A stretch of 64,000 nt of DNA from Psychrobacter sp. 28M-43 (GTDB lineage: Bacteria; Pseudomonadota; Gammaproteobacteria; Pseudomonadales; Moraxellaceae), in contig NZ_CP061739.1 in assembly GCF_014770435.1 (NCBI RefSeq), positions 124,001 to 188,000 on the forward strand, written 5' to 3'. This document shows, piece after piece, positions 47,092-56,711 of this stretch; within the stretch, counting starts at the first letter, position 1; each line of letters starts with the position of its first letter. The translations under genes and the position numbers were made by a program. The notes below the pieces were generated by a model. That model saw only the letters and a list, made by a program, of their open reading frames with translations. It was not told where the DNA came from and did no database searches.

Positions 47092-49896
47092 TTAACGCTT
47101 ACGCCCAAACTTACGCTGCTTTTTATTACTAATCTCAGTAATGGCGTGAGTGATTTCTTCTTCATCCAAACTAGCAACTTGCTGCAAGATTTGCATCATA
47201 TCAGGCGTTAGTACGTACTTAGCATGATGAGCGATGTCATTAATACGATGATCGAAAGTCAATATGCCTGTTTCATCATCTTTTTGTAGATAGTCAAGAC
47301 GAGTCAACGCACTAATGAAACTGGTAAACAAGGCGCGGTCAAAGAAATCGGGAATATCATCTGCATAGAGCACAGACAAACGCTGCCCAAGCAGATGACA
47401 CAGGTCCACAACTTCGTTTTCAGTTAAATTGCCAGATCCTTGCTGAGCAAGTAAAGCAAGCGTCATAAAGTAACGCTCAAGGCTTTGTCCAACTGGAGTC
47501 GCCAGTACTTGCAGCTGCTGATAGTGCTTGCTATTAGACTCAGGAACACTGAGCGTATCATCACCCAAGTCAACGATGAGTCCATGAGACAGCAGATTAT
47601 CAACTTTCTTATTGAGCGTATCAGCCAAGCCATGTGCTGGATAATACAAGAACAGCTCACTTTGTAAGAACGGATATAACTGCTCAGCGATACTATCGAG
47701 ACGGCTGCGTTTGATACGTCCATTGCGTGCGACTAGCGCAGACAGGAACGACAGCAGGATAAAGACATGCAAAATGTTGTTGCGGAAGTAGCTAAGTAAT
47801 GCTGCTTGCTTACCTGCGACCTGAATGATATCGCCCAAGATATGCGGCGTACGCTCAATAAGTTTTAGCTTAATACCATAATCAATGATTTGCTGCGGCG
47901 TCATGTCAGTGATAACCGTATCATCTGAGTAGACCAACTGCTGAGCCAGACCTTGATACAAAGCGATTTGCTCACGGCAGATATTTTCATCCAATGCCGC
48001 TTTCGGTGCCGAGAGTAGAACCAATGATAATAAGGATACAGGGGTTACTACTGCAGCTTTATTGATATGCTGCATGACTTTCACACCAATGTTATCAACC
48101 ATAGCACTGGTTTTTTCATCGAGCGGCGAGTCAGTACGATCAGATGGCAAGCTATTGGCTGGCACATCAAATTTTGTCATAAAATCGCTAAGGTGCAACG
48201 GTGTACCAAAGCTCAAGTGCACATTACCAAAGATACGTTCGATTTTGCGGCCAACTTTGAGCAGTCCGATTAAAGACTCTGATTCTTTTGGTTTACCTTT
48301 TAGCTCACCGACATAAGTGCCGCCTTCCATAATACGCTCGTAACCAATATAAGTCGGTATAAATACTACAGGCTTATTAGTTTGGCGTAGTTGGCTATGG
48401 ACGGTCATCGCTAGCATACCCATTTTTGGCGGTAGCAGGCGACCTGAACGTGAGCGACCACCTTCAATAAAGTATTCAATCGGGGTGTTGCGCGTGATAA
48501 GGGTATGCATATATTCGCGCAATACTGCGGTATATAGTGCGTTACCACGGAAGCTACGACGAATATAAAAAGCAACGGCACCGCGTAATAGTGGGCCTAA
48601 TACAGGTACATCTAAGTTATCACCTGCTGCAACATAAGGGATACTCAGGCCGCGTTTGTAGATGACATAAGATAGTAATAGATAGTCGACATGGCTGCGA
48701 TGACAAGGCACATAAATCAGCTCATAATCGGTCGCAAGGTCACGTACTCGCTCGAAATGATGGACTTCTACGCCGTCATATAACTGCGTCCACAACCATG
48801 TCAGAAATTTATAAAAGCCTCTAATAATGGAATGAGAGTAGTCGTTGACCATCTCATTAGCATAGCCTCTGGCCTGACTGCGAGCTTCTCGAACGCTAGT
48901 CCCTTTTTCTGCCGCTTCCATCTCGATCGCATGCTTAATCGCTGGCGAGTACACCAGTTTGTCTACCAAGTTGCGTCTATCTGATAGATCTGGGCCAAGC
49001 ATACTGGCGCGCTGCTTGTCTAAATAAAGCGACAGTTGCTGCTGTAACATACGAACCAGTTCACGATTACTATCGGCCGATGCGACTAGTGCATAGCTTG
49101 GTGCTTGCTCAGCGTCAGCTGCGGCATCACTGTTAGTGACAGTTGACTCTGTATCGACTGAATCCGCCGTTGTTAAATCTGCTTTAAGGGCATCTGTAGC
49201 AACTGAGTCAAAGGTAGCAGGTCCTTCCACGTCGCCTTTGAGATTATCATTGATAATGGTACGTAAGTCTTGCGGTGGGTGAAACTGTACAAAAGTGTCG
49301 CGGCCCATCACCCCGATATTAAATAATTGCTTAGTAATGCTAGGATCTTGCCAGTTGTCAGCAGTCAGTAGCTTAAATAACGAATCTTCTTTTTCAGGTG
49401 CACGTCCCCACAGAATCGATACTGGTACCAGACGTACCTTTAGCTCCGGATATTGCAGTACAGCTGAAACCAAGCGAGAAAGGCGAGGAGACAATTGGCT
49501 GTCTTTGGCACTTGGGTGATTCAAAAATATGATGGCCGCATTTTCTTTAATATTATGGGCGGCATCATTTACTCCAACCAATGCTGGCGGTAAGTTGTGC
49601 TCTTGCGTCTGCAAGTCAATCAGAATACTGTTGGAACGAGAGTAGTCCTGCAGTACATAAAACCTTAGCGTCTGATCATCATTGTCGAACTCAGGTAGCT
49701 CGCCTAATAGCTTAGGTTTTACGGCGATATCGAGCATCTGACCTGACAGCTTACGATACAGCTGATTGATCGGTGCATTAGAATAAGGCTTAGTAACGAC
49801 TGCATTGCCATCAGTTTCAGCAGTGTCAGTTTCAGACGCACGGTCAGTCGCGACTGGAGCTTTAAAAATCCGTTTTTTTAGGAACTTCGGTATCAT
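47092..49896 (-). CDS. plsB: Glycerol-3-phosphate 1-O-acyltransferase PlsB
   Basis: First acylation step of phospholipid synthesis, at the inner membrane. The 934 residues fit PlsB, which is much longer than PlsY. Acyltransferase blocks: I, CHRSHVDYLLLSY (H-x4-D); II, GAVAFYIRRSFRGN; III, FIEGGRSRSGRLLPPK; IV, VFIPTYIGYERIMEG. The C-terminal third is the helical PlsB tail, ending basic (KKQRKFGRKR). The start is ATG 49896 (MIPKFLKKRIF); an upstream TTG at 49908 adds four residues. A stretch of about 60 acidic/Ala/Thr residues near position 230-290 is a lineage-specific insertion. Confidence 0.95.
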   Translation of the reverse strand: MIPKFLKKRIFKAPVATDRASETDTAETDGNAVVTKPYSNAPINQLYRKLSGQMLDIAVKPKLLGELPEFDNDDQTLRFYVLQDYSRSNSILIDLQTQEHNLPPALVGVNDAAHNIKENAAIIFLNHPSAKDSQLSPRLSRLVSAVLQYPELKVRLVPVSILWGRAPEKEDSLFKLLTADNWQDPSITKQLFNIGVMGRDTFVQFHPPQDLRTIINDNLKGDVEGPATFDSVATDALKADLTTADSVDTESTVTNSDAAADAEQAPSYALVASADSNRELVRMLQQQLSLYLDKQRASMLGPDLSDRRNLVDKLVYSPAIKHAIEMEAAEKGTSVREARSQARGYANEMVNDYSHSIIRGFYKFLTWLWTQLYDGVEVHHFERVRDLATDYELIYVPCHRSHVDYLLLSYVIYKRGLSIPYVAAGDNLDVPVLGPLLRGAVAFYIRRSFRGNALYTAVLREYMHTLITRNTPIEYFIEGGRSRSGRLLPPKMGMLAMTVHSQLRQTNKPVVFIPTYIGYERIMEGGTYVGELKGKPKESESLIGLLKVGRKIERIFGNVHLSFGTPLHLSDFMTKFDVPANSLPSDRTDSPLDEKTSAMVDNIGVKVMQHINKAAVVTPVSLLSLVLLSAPKAALDENICREQIALYQGLAQQLVYSDDTVITDMTPQQIIDYGIKLKLIERTPHILGDIIQVAGKQAALLSYFRNNILHVFILLSFLSALVARNGRIKRSRLDSIAEQLYPFLQSELFLYYPAHGLADTLNKKVDNLLSHGLIVDLGDDTLSVPESNSKHYQQLQVLATPVGQSLERYFMTLALLAQQGSGNLTENEVVDLCHLLGQRLSVLYADDIPDFFDRALFTSFISALTRLDYLQKDDETGILTFDHRINDIAHHAKYVLTPDMMQILQQVASLDEEEITHAITEISNKKQRKFGRKR

Positions 49897-50143
49897 AATC
49901 AGTATCAAAAATAGTCAAATATGTTGCGCTTATGATGCCATAAAAGCCACCAAAGCGATATATAGTGTCTGTATATACTACCAATATTAATACGGTCTGG
50001 TTACGCTGTAGTGAGTGACCAATTATACAAAATGCTCAAACATTTGAAAGTTCATATATTTAGCGTAATAATATATTTTTATCACCGATGACTGATACAT
50101 ATAGCGTCCACTTTCCGATTCCATTTTACTAAGCCTAAAACTT

Positions 50144-50632
50144 ATGACTCCAGCTATCGATCTTGCCAAAAAACGTAACCTTGATTACCAAATACACGAG
50201 TATACTCACGACAGCAATGCTGCATCTTTTGGTTTAGAAGCCGCAGAAAAGCTCGGCGTAGCGGTGACACAGGTGTTCAAAACTTTAGTAGTGACCACCG
50301 ATACTGGCGTACTGGCTGTGGCGATATTGCCAGTCGATAAGACACTTAATTTTAAAAAAATGGCTAAGGCTTTATCTTCTAATAAATTGCTATCTTGCAA
50401 AAAAGTGCAGATGGCTGACCCCAAACAAGTAGAGCGCAGCACGGGCTATGTATTGGGCGGTGTCAGTCCACTGGGTCAAAAGAAGCGACTAAAAACCGTG
50501 ATAGATAGCACAGCTCAAGATCAGGCCACAGTCTATGTAAGTGGGGGTCGCCGTGGTCTGGAGATTGAATTGCCGCCTGCACAGTTGGCTGCAACGCTTG
50601 ATGCTTGCTTTAGTGACATTACTGATGAATAA
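50144..50632 (+). CDS. ybaK: Cys-tRNA(Pro)/Cys-tRNA(Cys) deacylase YbaK
   Basis: Trans-editing enzyme that hydrolyses Cys mis-attached to tRNA(Pro). The 162 residues show MTPAIDLAKKR, the VFKTLVV segment with the conserved Lys, LPVDKTLNFKKMAKAL, GYVLGGVSPLGQKK and YVSGGRRGLEIEL, all characteristic of YbaK/EbsC. It is divergent from plsB. Confidence 0.93.
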   Translation: MTPAIDLAKKRNLDYQIHEYTHDSNAASFGLEAAEKLGVAVTQVFKTLVVTTDTGVLAVAILPVDKTLNFKKMAKALSSNKLLSCKKVQMADPKQVERSTGYVLGGVSPLGQKKRLKTVIDSTAQDQATVYVSGGRRGLEIELPPAQLAATLDACFSDITDE

Positions 50633-50837
50633 AAGATTCTACGGTGGCTATAATCTGCCTATTATAAATTCGCCATGTCGACAATTTTGCTAAGCATATT
50701 TATGAGTAATCTATACTGGGTTTGCTTGTATTGAAGATATTTTGGCGCAAGATTGTTGTAGATTGACCATAGCGATAAGGCGTAGACTTATACGCCAGCT
50801 TATCTATTAATTTTTATCTACATTCAAGGACATGCTC

Positions 50838-51212
50838 ATGCCACATTTAACCATTCAAGTAACACCCAACGTCAGTATCGCTCACGAAGAATCACTGCTC
50901 AAATCGTTAAACAAGGCGTTATGGGATAGCGGTCAGTTTAAGCTGCCTACTGATATCAAAGCCCGCATTGTGCCTATTAAGTCATTTCTAGTTGGTGTTG
51001 AAGACGATGAACAGGCCAATGGATTTATTTATGCTCACCTAAAGCTGATGAGCGGACGCGATACGGTCACTCGTGACCAGTTGGCTGAACTGTTGGTCGC
51101 TGCTATCGAGGAAAAAATAGGCGCAGAGCAGTCAGGACGTGCAGCATTGCAGATATGTGTAGAAGTTGAAGAGATAAGTGCTGTCTATCATAAGAAGATA
51201 CTTGGTAGCTAA
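50838..51212 (+). CDS. Tautomerase-superfamily protein, 5-carboxymethyl-2-hydroxymuconate isomerase-like
   Basis: 124-residue protein resembling CHMI/HpaF-type isomerases. In this superfamily the catalytic base is Pro1 after removal of Met. The start at ATG 50838 (MPHLTIQV) provides that Pro and has AAGGA seven bases upstream, whereas ATG 50832 would bury it. No homoprotocatechuate pathway genes are nearby, so the natural substrate is unknown. Terminator follows. Confidence 0.8.
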   Translation: MPHLTIQVTPNVSIAHEESLLKSLNKALWDSGQFKLPTDIKARIVPIKSFLVGVEDDEQANGFIYAHLKLMSGRDTVTRDQLAELLVAAIEEKIGAEQSGRAALQICVEVEEISAVYHKKILGS

Positions 51213-51275
51213 CAGTACTCGCCTTAAATTGCTCGTTGCTGTGGATTCTATATAAATAGATTTTCAGTTAAGCAT

Positions 51276-51306
51276 AAAAAAGCGCCTAAATGATAGGCGC
51301 TTTTTT
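51276..51306. terminator. Bidirectional terminator after the tautomerase gene
   Basis: GCGCCTA (51282-51288) and TAGGCGC (51294-51300), loop AATGA, with A-run (51276-51281) and T-run (51301-51306). Confidence 0.9.
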
Positions 51307-51335
51307 ATTAATTATCGATGCAGTTTTAGTCAATT

Positions 51336-53156
51336 TTAATCTAAGAAAGCAAAGTGATCGATTTCCATTGATGTCATGCTTTCGCTTGGGGCAACCATCG
51401 CTTCTGCGTGACCAGAAGTACGTGGTAGCAACTTATCAAAGTAGAATTCAGCAGTCTGAATTTTTGCTTTGTAGAATTCTGGTGCTTCTGTGCCGCCGGT
51501 TTCTAACTTTTCATAAGCGACAGCTGCCATACGCGCCCAATGATAACCCATCATTACGTAGCCTGAGTACATTAGGAAGTCCTCTGACGCTGCTGAGATG
51601 ATTTCACGATCTTTACGTGCCATCAGCATCAAGCGTACCGTCAAGGTGTTCCACTCAGCACATAGTTTTGTCAGTGCCCAAACAAATTTACGCATTTCTT
51701 TATCGAGTGCGTACTCGCCACACCATTTCATGATGCTAGAGGTGTAGTCACGGATAATCTTACCTTTAGACTGTAAGATAACTTTACGACCTAGTAGATC
51801 AAGTGCTTGTACGCCAGTAGTCCCTTCGTACATCGTCGCAATACGAGCATCACGAGCGATCATCTCCATGCCCCATTCTTTGATGTAGCCGTGACCACCA
51901 TAGACTTGCTGACCATGCTTAGCAGCTTCGATACCTAGCTCAGTTAAGAAGCCTTTTAGAATTGGCGTATAGAAGCCCAATTTGTCGTCCCATTTTTCGA
52001 ACTCTTCGTCATCGCCATTGACGATACCTTGTGCCATTTTGTCAGCATAACGTGCTGAATGATAAATCATTGAGCGACCGCCTTCAGCAAAGGCTTTTTG
52101 CGTCAGTAGCATACGGCGTACGTCGGCATGATGGATAATAGCATCAGCTACCTTTTCAGGATCTTTAGTACCAGATAGCGTACGCATAGAACGGCGTTCT
52201 TTAGCATATGGCAAGGCGTTTTGGAAAGATAATTCAGTATGCGCCAGACCTTGGATACCAGTACCGATACGAGCCGTGTTCATAAAAGTAAACATAGCTT
52301 TTAGGCCTTTATGCGGTTCGCCAATCAAGTAGCCGACTGCGCCATCAAAGTTCAATACACATGTCGAAGATGCGCTGATGCCCATTTTGTGCTCAATTGA
52401 ACCACAAACGACGGCATTGCGCTCGCCAGCTTCACCTTCAGCATTCGGCGTGAACTTAGGTACGATAAACAGTGAGATACCGCGTGTGCCTTCTGGTGCA
52501 TTTGGTAGGCGTGCTAGAACGATATGGACGATGTTATCTGTTAAGTCATGCTCACCGCTTGAGATAAAGATTTTGGTACCGCTGATTTTATAGGTGCCGT
52601 CATCTTGTGGAATGGCTTTTGATTTAACTTGACCCAAATCCGTACCACATTGTGGTTCAGTCAGACACATGGTACCTGCCCATGAGCCTTCGACCAACTT
52701 AGGTAAATACAGTGCTTTTTGCTCGTCAGTACCGTACTGAAGCAATGTGTTGATACAACCTGTTGATAGACCAGGATACATCGACCATGACCAGTTAGCA
52801 GTACCGATCATTTCAGCTTTAATAAGGTTGATTGACGTTGGCAGATTCATACCACCGAATTCTTCAGGATATGAGATACCTTGCCAGCCGCCTTCTACGA
52901 ACTGGTCATAAGCCTCTTTGAAGCCCTTTGGCGTGGTCACGACGCCATCTTCAAAATGACAGCCTTCTTCACCACCTGATTGATAGAGCGGGGCAATGAC
53001 GTTTTCAGCAAAATCAGCCATACCTTGTAGAATCATGTCTACAGTTTCAGGATCAGCGTTTTCGCCGTTGTCTAAGCTTTTATAATGCGTTTGATAGTCA
53101 AATACATCATTAATCAAAAATTTGATATCACGTAAGGGGGCTTTGTAAGTTAACAT
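51336..53156 (-). CDS. Acyl-CoA dehydrogenase of the ~600-residue class
   Basis: FAD enzyme introducing a trans-2 double bond in acyl-CoA thioesters. The 606 residues include an N-terminal extension beginning MLTYKAPLRDIKFL, and the N-terminal, middle and C-terminal ACAD domains (CLTEPQCGTDLG, GTKIFISSGEHDL, YGGHGYIKEWGMEMIARDARI, YEGTTGVQALDLLGRK). A further C-terminal helical domain is typical of this long class. The class includes fatty acyl-CoA dehydrogenases and the DmdC 3-methylmercaptopropionyl-CoA dehydrogenases; sequence reading alone cannot separate them. AGAGAG lies before the ATG. Confidence 0.88.
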   Translation of the reverse strand: MLTYKAPLRDIKFLINDVFDYQTHYKSLDNGENADPETVDMILQGMADFAENVIAPLYQSGGEEGCHFEDGVVTTPKGFKEAYDQFVEGGWQGISYPEEFGGMNLPTSINLIKAEMIGTANWSWSMYPGLSTGCINTLLQYGTDEQKALYLPKLVEGSWAGTMCLTEPQCGTDLGQVKSKAIPQDDGTYKISGTKIFISSGEHDLTDNIVHIVLARLPNAPEGTRGISLFIVPKFTPNAEGEAGERNAVVCGSIEHKMGISASSTCVLNFDGAVGYLIGEPHKGLKAMFTFMNTARIGTGIQGLAHTELSFQNALPYAKERRSMRTLSGTKDPEKVADAIIHHADVRRMLLTQKAFAEGGRSMIYHSARYADKMAQGIVNGDDEEFEKWDDKLGFYTPILKGFLTELGIEAAKHGQQVYGGHGYIKEWGMEMIARDARIATMYEGTTGVQALDLLGRKVILQSKGKIIRDYTSSIMKWCGEYALDKEMRKFVWALTKLCAEWNTLTVRLMLMARKDREIISAASEDFLMYSGYVMMGYHWARMAAVAYEKLETGGTEAPEFYKAKIQTAEFYFDKLLPRTSGHAEAMVAPSESMTSMEIDHFAFLD

Positions 53157-53537
53157 AATCGCTCTCTTTGGTTAGTTCGCTATCATAGACTTATGGCGCA
53201 ATATTTGAGTCACAACTTATGTAAGCGATATTTACTTATTTTAGATGAGCTAGACGTTATATTAGTCATCAAGTGAATTATTAGTGGACAGCTTTCCAGT
53301 GTGTTAGTTATTAGAACGTCTTTAGTGACGGACAGCTGTTATAGCGTTGATATGATTATAAATCTTAAACAGCGACAAATATACAACTAATAACTATTAT
53401 TCATGATTAATTATGTTATTAATTCATTTTAGTTTGTATAGGTAAATTGTATCTTTACTTGAAATTATTCTATAAAGGGCTATGTAGACTCATCCAAATT
53501 CAAAGAAAAATGGACTTATCAGATAGGAAAGCCATTT
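53157..53537 (+). other. Divergent intergenic region, acyl-CoA dehydrogenase / FUSC gene
   Basis: 381 nt, no gene. Holds an imperfect direct repeat: TTAGTGGACAGCT (53281-53293) and TTAGTGACGGACAGCT (53322-53337). The two GACAGCT cores are about 44 bp apart, i.e. roughly four helical turns, as could suit a regulator binding twice. Confidence 0.4.
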
Positions 53538-54659
53538 ATGAGTACCTCAAAAAAGCAACAGCGAGCCTCTTGGTTAAGCGCACTATTAACTCGTATCAAG
53601 TGGTTAATCGATGGTGAGCTGAATCATTTACTCACAGTCAATCGCAGTCAGCGACCATGGCATATGCCCATCATCGCGGCGATTGCGATTAGCTTTCCGG
53701 TGTTTGTAGGGGCTTATTTTGGTGACTTGTCTTCAGGTATCAAAGCATCGCTAGGCTCGATGATTATTCTAAACCTACCATTTACAGGCGGGCTACCACA
53801 TCGGCTAGTGACGGTCATGGCTTGGGGGTTTGCGATGATACTCAGCTTTGCACTGGGGCTGATCGCGCAGCTGATGCCAGTGTTGCGGCTGCCTGTGTTT
53901 ATGCTGATTGGGATTAGCGTGGTGATGTTAGGTCGTTATTATCGGCAACCACCACCCGCAGGATTATTTGTGTTGATGGCGGGTGCGATTGCGTTGTTTA
54001 TCCCTGTCCCGATTGATCAAGTGCTCTCAGCGATTGGGCTTGTAATATTGGGTAGTGGCTCCTCGATGTTGCTAGCGCTACTCTATAGTTTGTTCTTATT
54101 GGCGACGCGTCCTGTTGCTTCTGTACCTGTCTATGACTATCAGCCTGATATGATTAGCGATAGTCTTATCGTAGTAAGTTTCGTCAGTTTGGCTTTGGTC
54201 GTCGCCGTTCTGTTAGAGCTGCCTTATCCATACTGGGCAGCGATGAGCTGCTTTATTATCATCCAAGGTATGCAGCTACGGACCATGTGGATCAAGCAGT
54301 TGCATCGATTATTGGGTACGTTAGTTGGCATGGGAGTGGCGGGCTGGATGCTGTCTTGGGGACTATCAGGATGGGGCATTGCTATCGCGATACTGTGTAT
54401 GATGTTTTTGATTGAGTCATTTGTGGATCGGCATTATGGACTGGCGGTGATATTTATCACGCCGCTGACGATATTTATCGCTGAGTATGGTAGTACGATG
54501 TCAGTGCCACCAGTCGCTGGAGACGTTATCCAAGCGCGTATGATTGATACGGCGCTCGGTTGCGTGATTGGATTGAGCGGTGGTCTAGCGATACACTCTA
54601 CGCGATTGCGTGTACCGCTGCGCCGTTTTGAAAATTGGCTATTACTACGTGCTAGTTAA
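53538..54659 (+). CDS. FUSC-family integral membrane protein
   Basis: Membrane protein of 373 residues with an N-terminal cytoplasmic stretch of about 45 and some 8-10 hydrophobic segments. They fall in two blocks (about 46-190 and 208-355), as in FUSC/aromatic-acid-exporter-like proteins. The second block opens with LELPYPYWAAMSCFIIIQGM, the conserved part of the FUSC domain, and includes LHRLLGTLVGMGVAGW. Unlike AaeB-type exporters it lacks the large cytoplasmic domain. Substrate unknown. It ends 32 nt from the convergent aroE stop with no clear hairpin. Confidence 0.75.
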   Translation: MSTSKKQQRASWLSALLTRIKWLIDGELNHLLTVNRSQRPWHMPIIAAIAISFPVFVGAYFGDLSSGIKASLGSMIILNLPFTGGLPHRLVTVMAWGFAMILSFALGLIAQLMPVLRLPVFMLIGISVVMLGRYYRQPPPAGLFVLMAGAIALFIPVPIDQVLSAIGLVILGSGSSMLLALLYSLFLLATRPVASVPVYDYQPDMISDSLIVVSFVSLALVVAVLLELPYPYWAAMSCFIIIQGMQLRTMWIKQLHRLLGTLVGMGVAGWMLSWGLSGWGIAIAILCMMFLIESFVDRHYGLAVIFITPLTIFIAEYGSTMSVPPVAGDVIQARMIDTALGCVIGLSGGLAIHSTRLRVPLRRFENWLLLRAS

Positions 54660-54691
54660 TAGCGTATAGCTTTGCAAAGATTTTTCTTTGA

Positions 54692-55555
54692 TTAACGGTC
54701 TTTATTTAGCGCTGTTGTCGCTTGTGCGACATCGATAGTATGCCCAGTCCAACGCTCAAAACTTAAAGCGGCCTGACCGATAAGCATACCGTAGCCTTCA
54801 GAGGTCTGTGCGCCGCGAGCGGCAAAATGCTGTAAGAATGGCAGCGGACGTCCATACATCATGTCGTAAGCGTACTGACAGTTTAGAGCATCATCTAGCG
54901 GTAACGTATCACCTGACAAGCCAATAGAGGTGGCATTAATAACAATGTCAAAAGCGCCACTGAGTTCATTGGTCGCGCAAACCTCGATGTTTTGGTTATC
55001 GATTATTGAGCTGGCCGCGCTTAGCTCATTTACCAAATCGGCTGCCTTAGACAGGGTGCGATTGGCAATCGTGAGAGAGCCAATACCCGCTTCAAATAAT
55101 GGCAATATTACGCCACGAGCGGCACCGCCTGCACCTATTAGCGCCATACGAGCATCGGTCAGTGGCCAGTCCATACTCATAATGTGATTGATAAGTCCTT
55201 GTCCATCCGTGTTATCACCATAGAGTGCTTCGGTGATTGGTACGCCGCTTTCTAATAGTGTTTTATTTAACAGTAACGTATTGACCGCGCCTGCCGTCTT
55301 GGCATGTTCTGATAAGCCACCACGCGCCGCACAGCAATCATAAGCGACTTGTTTAAAAGGAACTGTCACGTTAGCGCCCATACCGCCACCGCAAAAAAAC
55401 GCCTCAACGACAGCCGTAAAACTGGCGGCATCATCAGGGCAGTACTGACGCTGATAGCTAATATCAATCCCTGCTTGTATAGCAAACTGCTTATGAATCT
55501 CAGGAGATTTACTATGGGCGATTGGATTGCCAATAACGATAAAGTGTTGGGTCAT
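54692..55555 (-). CDS. aroE: Shikimate dehydrogenase AroE
   Basis: Reduces 3-dehydroshikimate with NADPH in aromatic amino acid synthesis. The 287 residues have shikimate-site VIGNPIAHSKSPEIH, GANVTVPFK (catalytic Lys), AGAVNTLL and GDNTDGQGL (catalytic Asp). They also have NADP-binding IGAGGAARGV and ANRT, and GYGMLIGQAA near the end. Confidence 0.96.
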   Translation of the reverse strand: MTQHFIVIGNPIAHSKSPEIHKQFAIQAGIDISYQRQYCPDDAASFTAVVEAFFCGGGMGANVTVPFKQVAYDCCAARGGLSEHAKTAGAVNTLLLNKTLLESGVPITEALYGDNTDGQGLINHIMSMDWPLTDARMALIGAGGAARGVILPLFEAGIGSLTIANRTLSKAADLVNELSAASSIIDNQNIEVCATNELSGAFDIVINATSIGLSGDTLPLDDALNCQYAYDMMYGRPLPFLQHFAARGAQTSEGYGMLIGQAALSFERWTGHTIDVAQATTALNKDR

Positions 55556-56030
55556 AAATAGTCCGCTGGCTAGAAAATAAAAATACTATAAAAGAAGCAA
55601 TAAGTGGCGCTCAATCATCATAAGGGATAACGCTATGATTGACAAACCAAGACACTATCACCAATCAATGATTAGAAAGTGACAGCGTTAATCAGAGGCT
55701 GCCTTATCGCTTTTGAAAATAAATTGTGACATTGAGGCAAACATACTCAAAACACGCGCAAGCAGTTTTGTACTTTCTACTAAAGATAAAGTCGTTTTGG
55801 TACGTTATATATTTAACAAATCTGTACTCTCGGGGAGTGCTCCGCGTAACGTAAAAGGTAGTCAAGTGCTGAGCAGTTGGGTAAACTATAAAATATGGAA
55901 ACCTATATCAATATGCTGTAATGACTGCTAGATTATAATATTTGTGAAATATGCTCTTTATTGAAAACTATTCGTTATCAGCGGCGTTCTTGCCAGCTCG
56001 TTAATACTATTTCGAGATCAATCTAAAAGT
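55556..56030 (+). other. Intergenic region between divergent aroE and the lipoprotein gene
   Basis: 475 nt. A 72-codon frame at 55713-55931 exists but has no ribosome-binding site or family look, so I treat the region as non-coding. Promoters for both flanking genes must lie here; none was clear enough to call. Confidence 0.4.
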
Positions 56031-56708
56031 GTGAGTAAATTATCCATGTGGAATCCTAACCTACAGACCCTTCTAGTCGGTACGATAATGGCAGTTGGTG
56101 TGACGCTCAGTGGCTGTGACAGCACCAAAGAAGATGCTCCAAATCCAGATGCGGAGACCACTGAGCAGGCAACGACGAATGAGCCAGTACAGGACAGTGC
56201 AAACAACCCTGACCTAGACGGTGCCACTGCTCAGCAAGGCACGCCAGTGAGATATGATGTCGCAGCATGGGGTACTGATAAGGTTGAGTCGCTCGCTGTA
56301 GATGAGTTAGATAGTATAAAATCGGTGTTTGGCGAAGTGATGAGCACTGACGAAAACAGCCTAGACTATGCCAGTAATCCAGCGGCAAAATATCGCTTTA
56401 TGAAAACGGATGCGCCTTATCTAGATATCATCGACTCTGAAAAATATCTAGAGCTAGGCTGGTACTATGCCAATCCTACTGACACAGACAAAGAAAAAGA
56501 GCTGAGCCAAAACCACGCCAAAAAAGCCTATCAGTTATCGCGTCAATTGATGGGTGATGATGGCGGAAAAATGGTTGCTGATATGCTCAATAGTCAAATC
56601 ATCAAAAATAGAATCGTCGGTGGACAAAAAATAGAGCTAGCAAAATGTGAGTTTTATAGCTGTATGCTGGTGATCAATAAAGCCGCCGCTCAAACAGACA
56701 ATAGCTAA
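56031..56708 (+). CDS. Putative lipoprotein of unknown function
   Basis: 225 residues with a lipoprotein signal: hydrophobic TLLVGTIMAVGVTLSGC, lipobox LSGC with Cys at about residue 29. An acidic Thr/Asp/Asn-rich linker follows, then a globular region (about 75-215) with Cys pair CEFYSC near the end, which I do not recognise. The start is either GTG 56031 or ATG 56046; both keep the signal. It ends three bases before pabC and is presumably co-transcribed with it. Confidence 0.7.
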   Translation: MSKLSMWNPNLQTLLVGTIMAVGVTLSGCDSTKEDAPNPDAETTEQATTNEPVQDSANNPDLDGATAQQGTPVRYDVAAWGTDKVESLAVDELDSIKSVFGEVMSTDENSLDYASNPAAKYRFMKTDAPYLDIIDSEKYLELGWYYANPTDTDKEKELSQNHAKKAYQLSRQLMGDDGGKMVADMLNSQIIKNRIVGGQKIELAKCEFYSCMLVINKAAAQTDNS

Positions 56709-56711
56709 ATC

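Noticed and set aside
51290..51601. 103-codon frame on the + strand
   Set aside because: Begins in the terminator after the tautomerase gene and runs antisense to the acyl-CoA dehydrogenase.
55713..55931. 72-codon frame between aroE and the lipoprotein gene
   Set aside because: No ribosome-binding site and no family resemblance; could not be supported as a gene.
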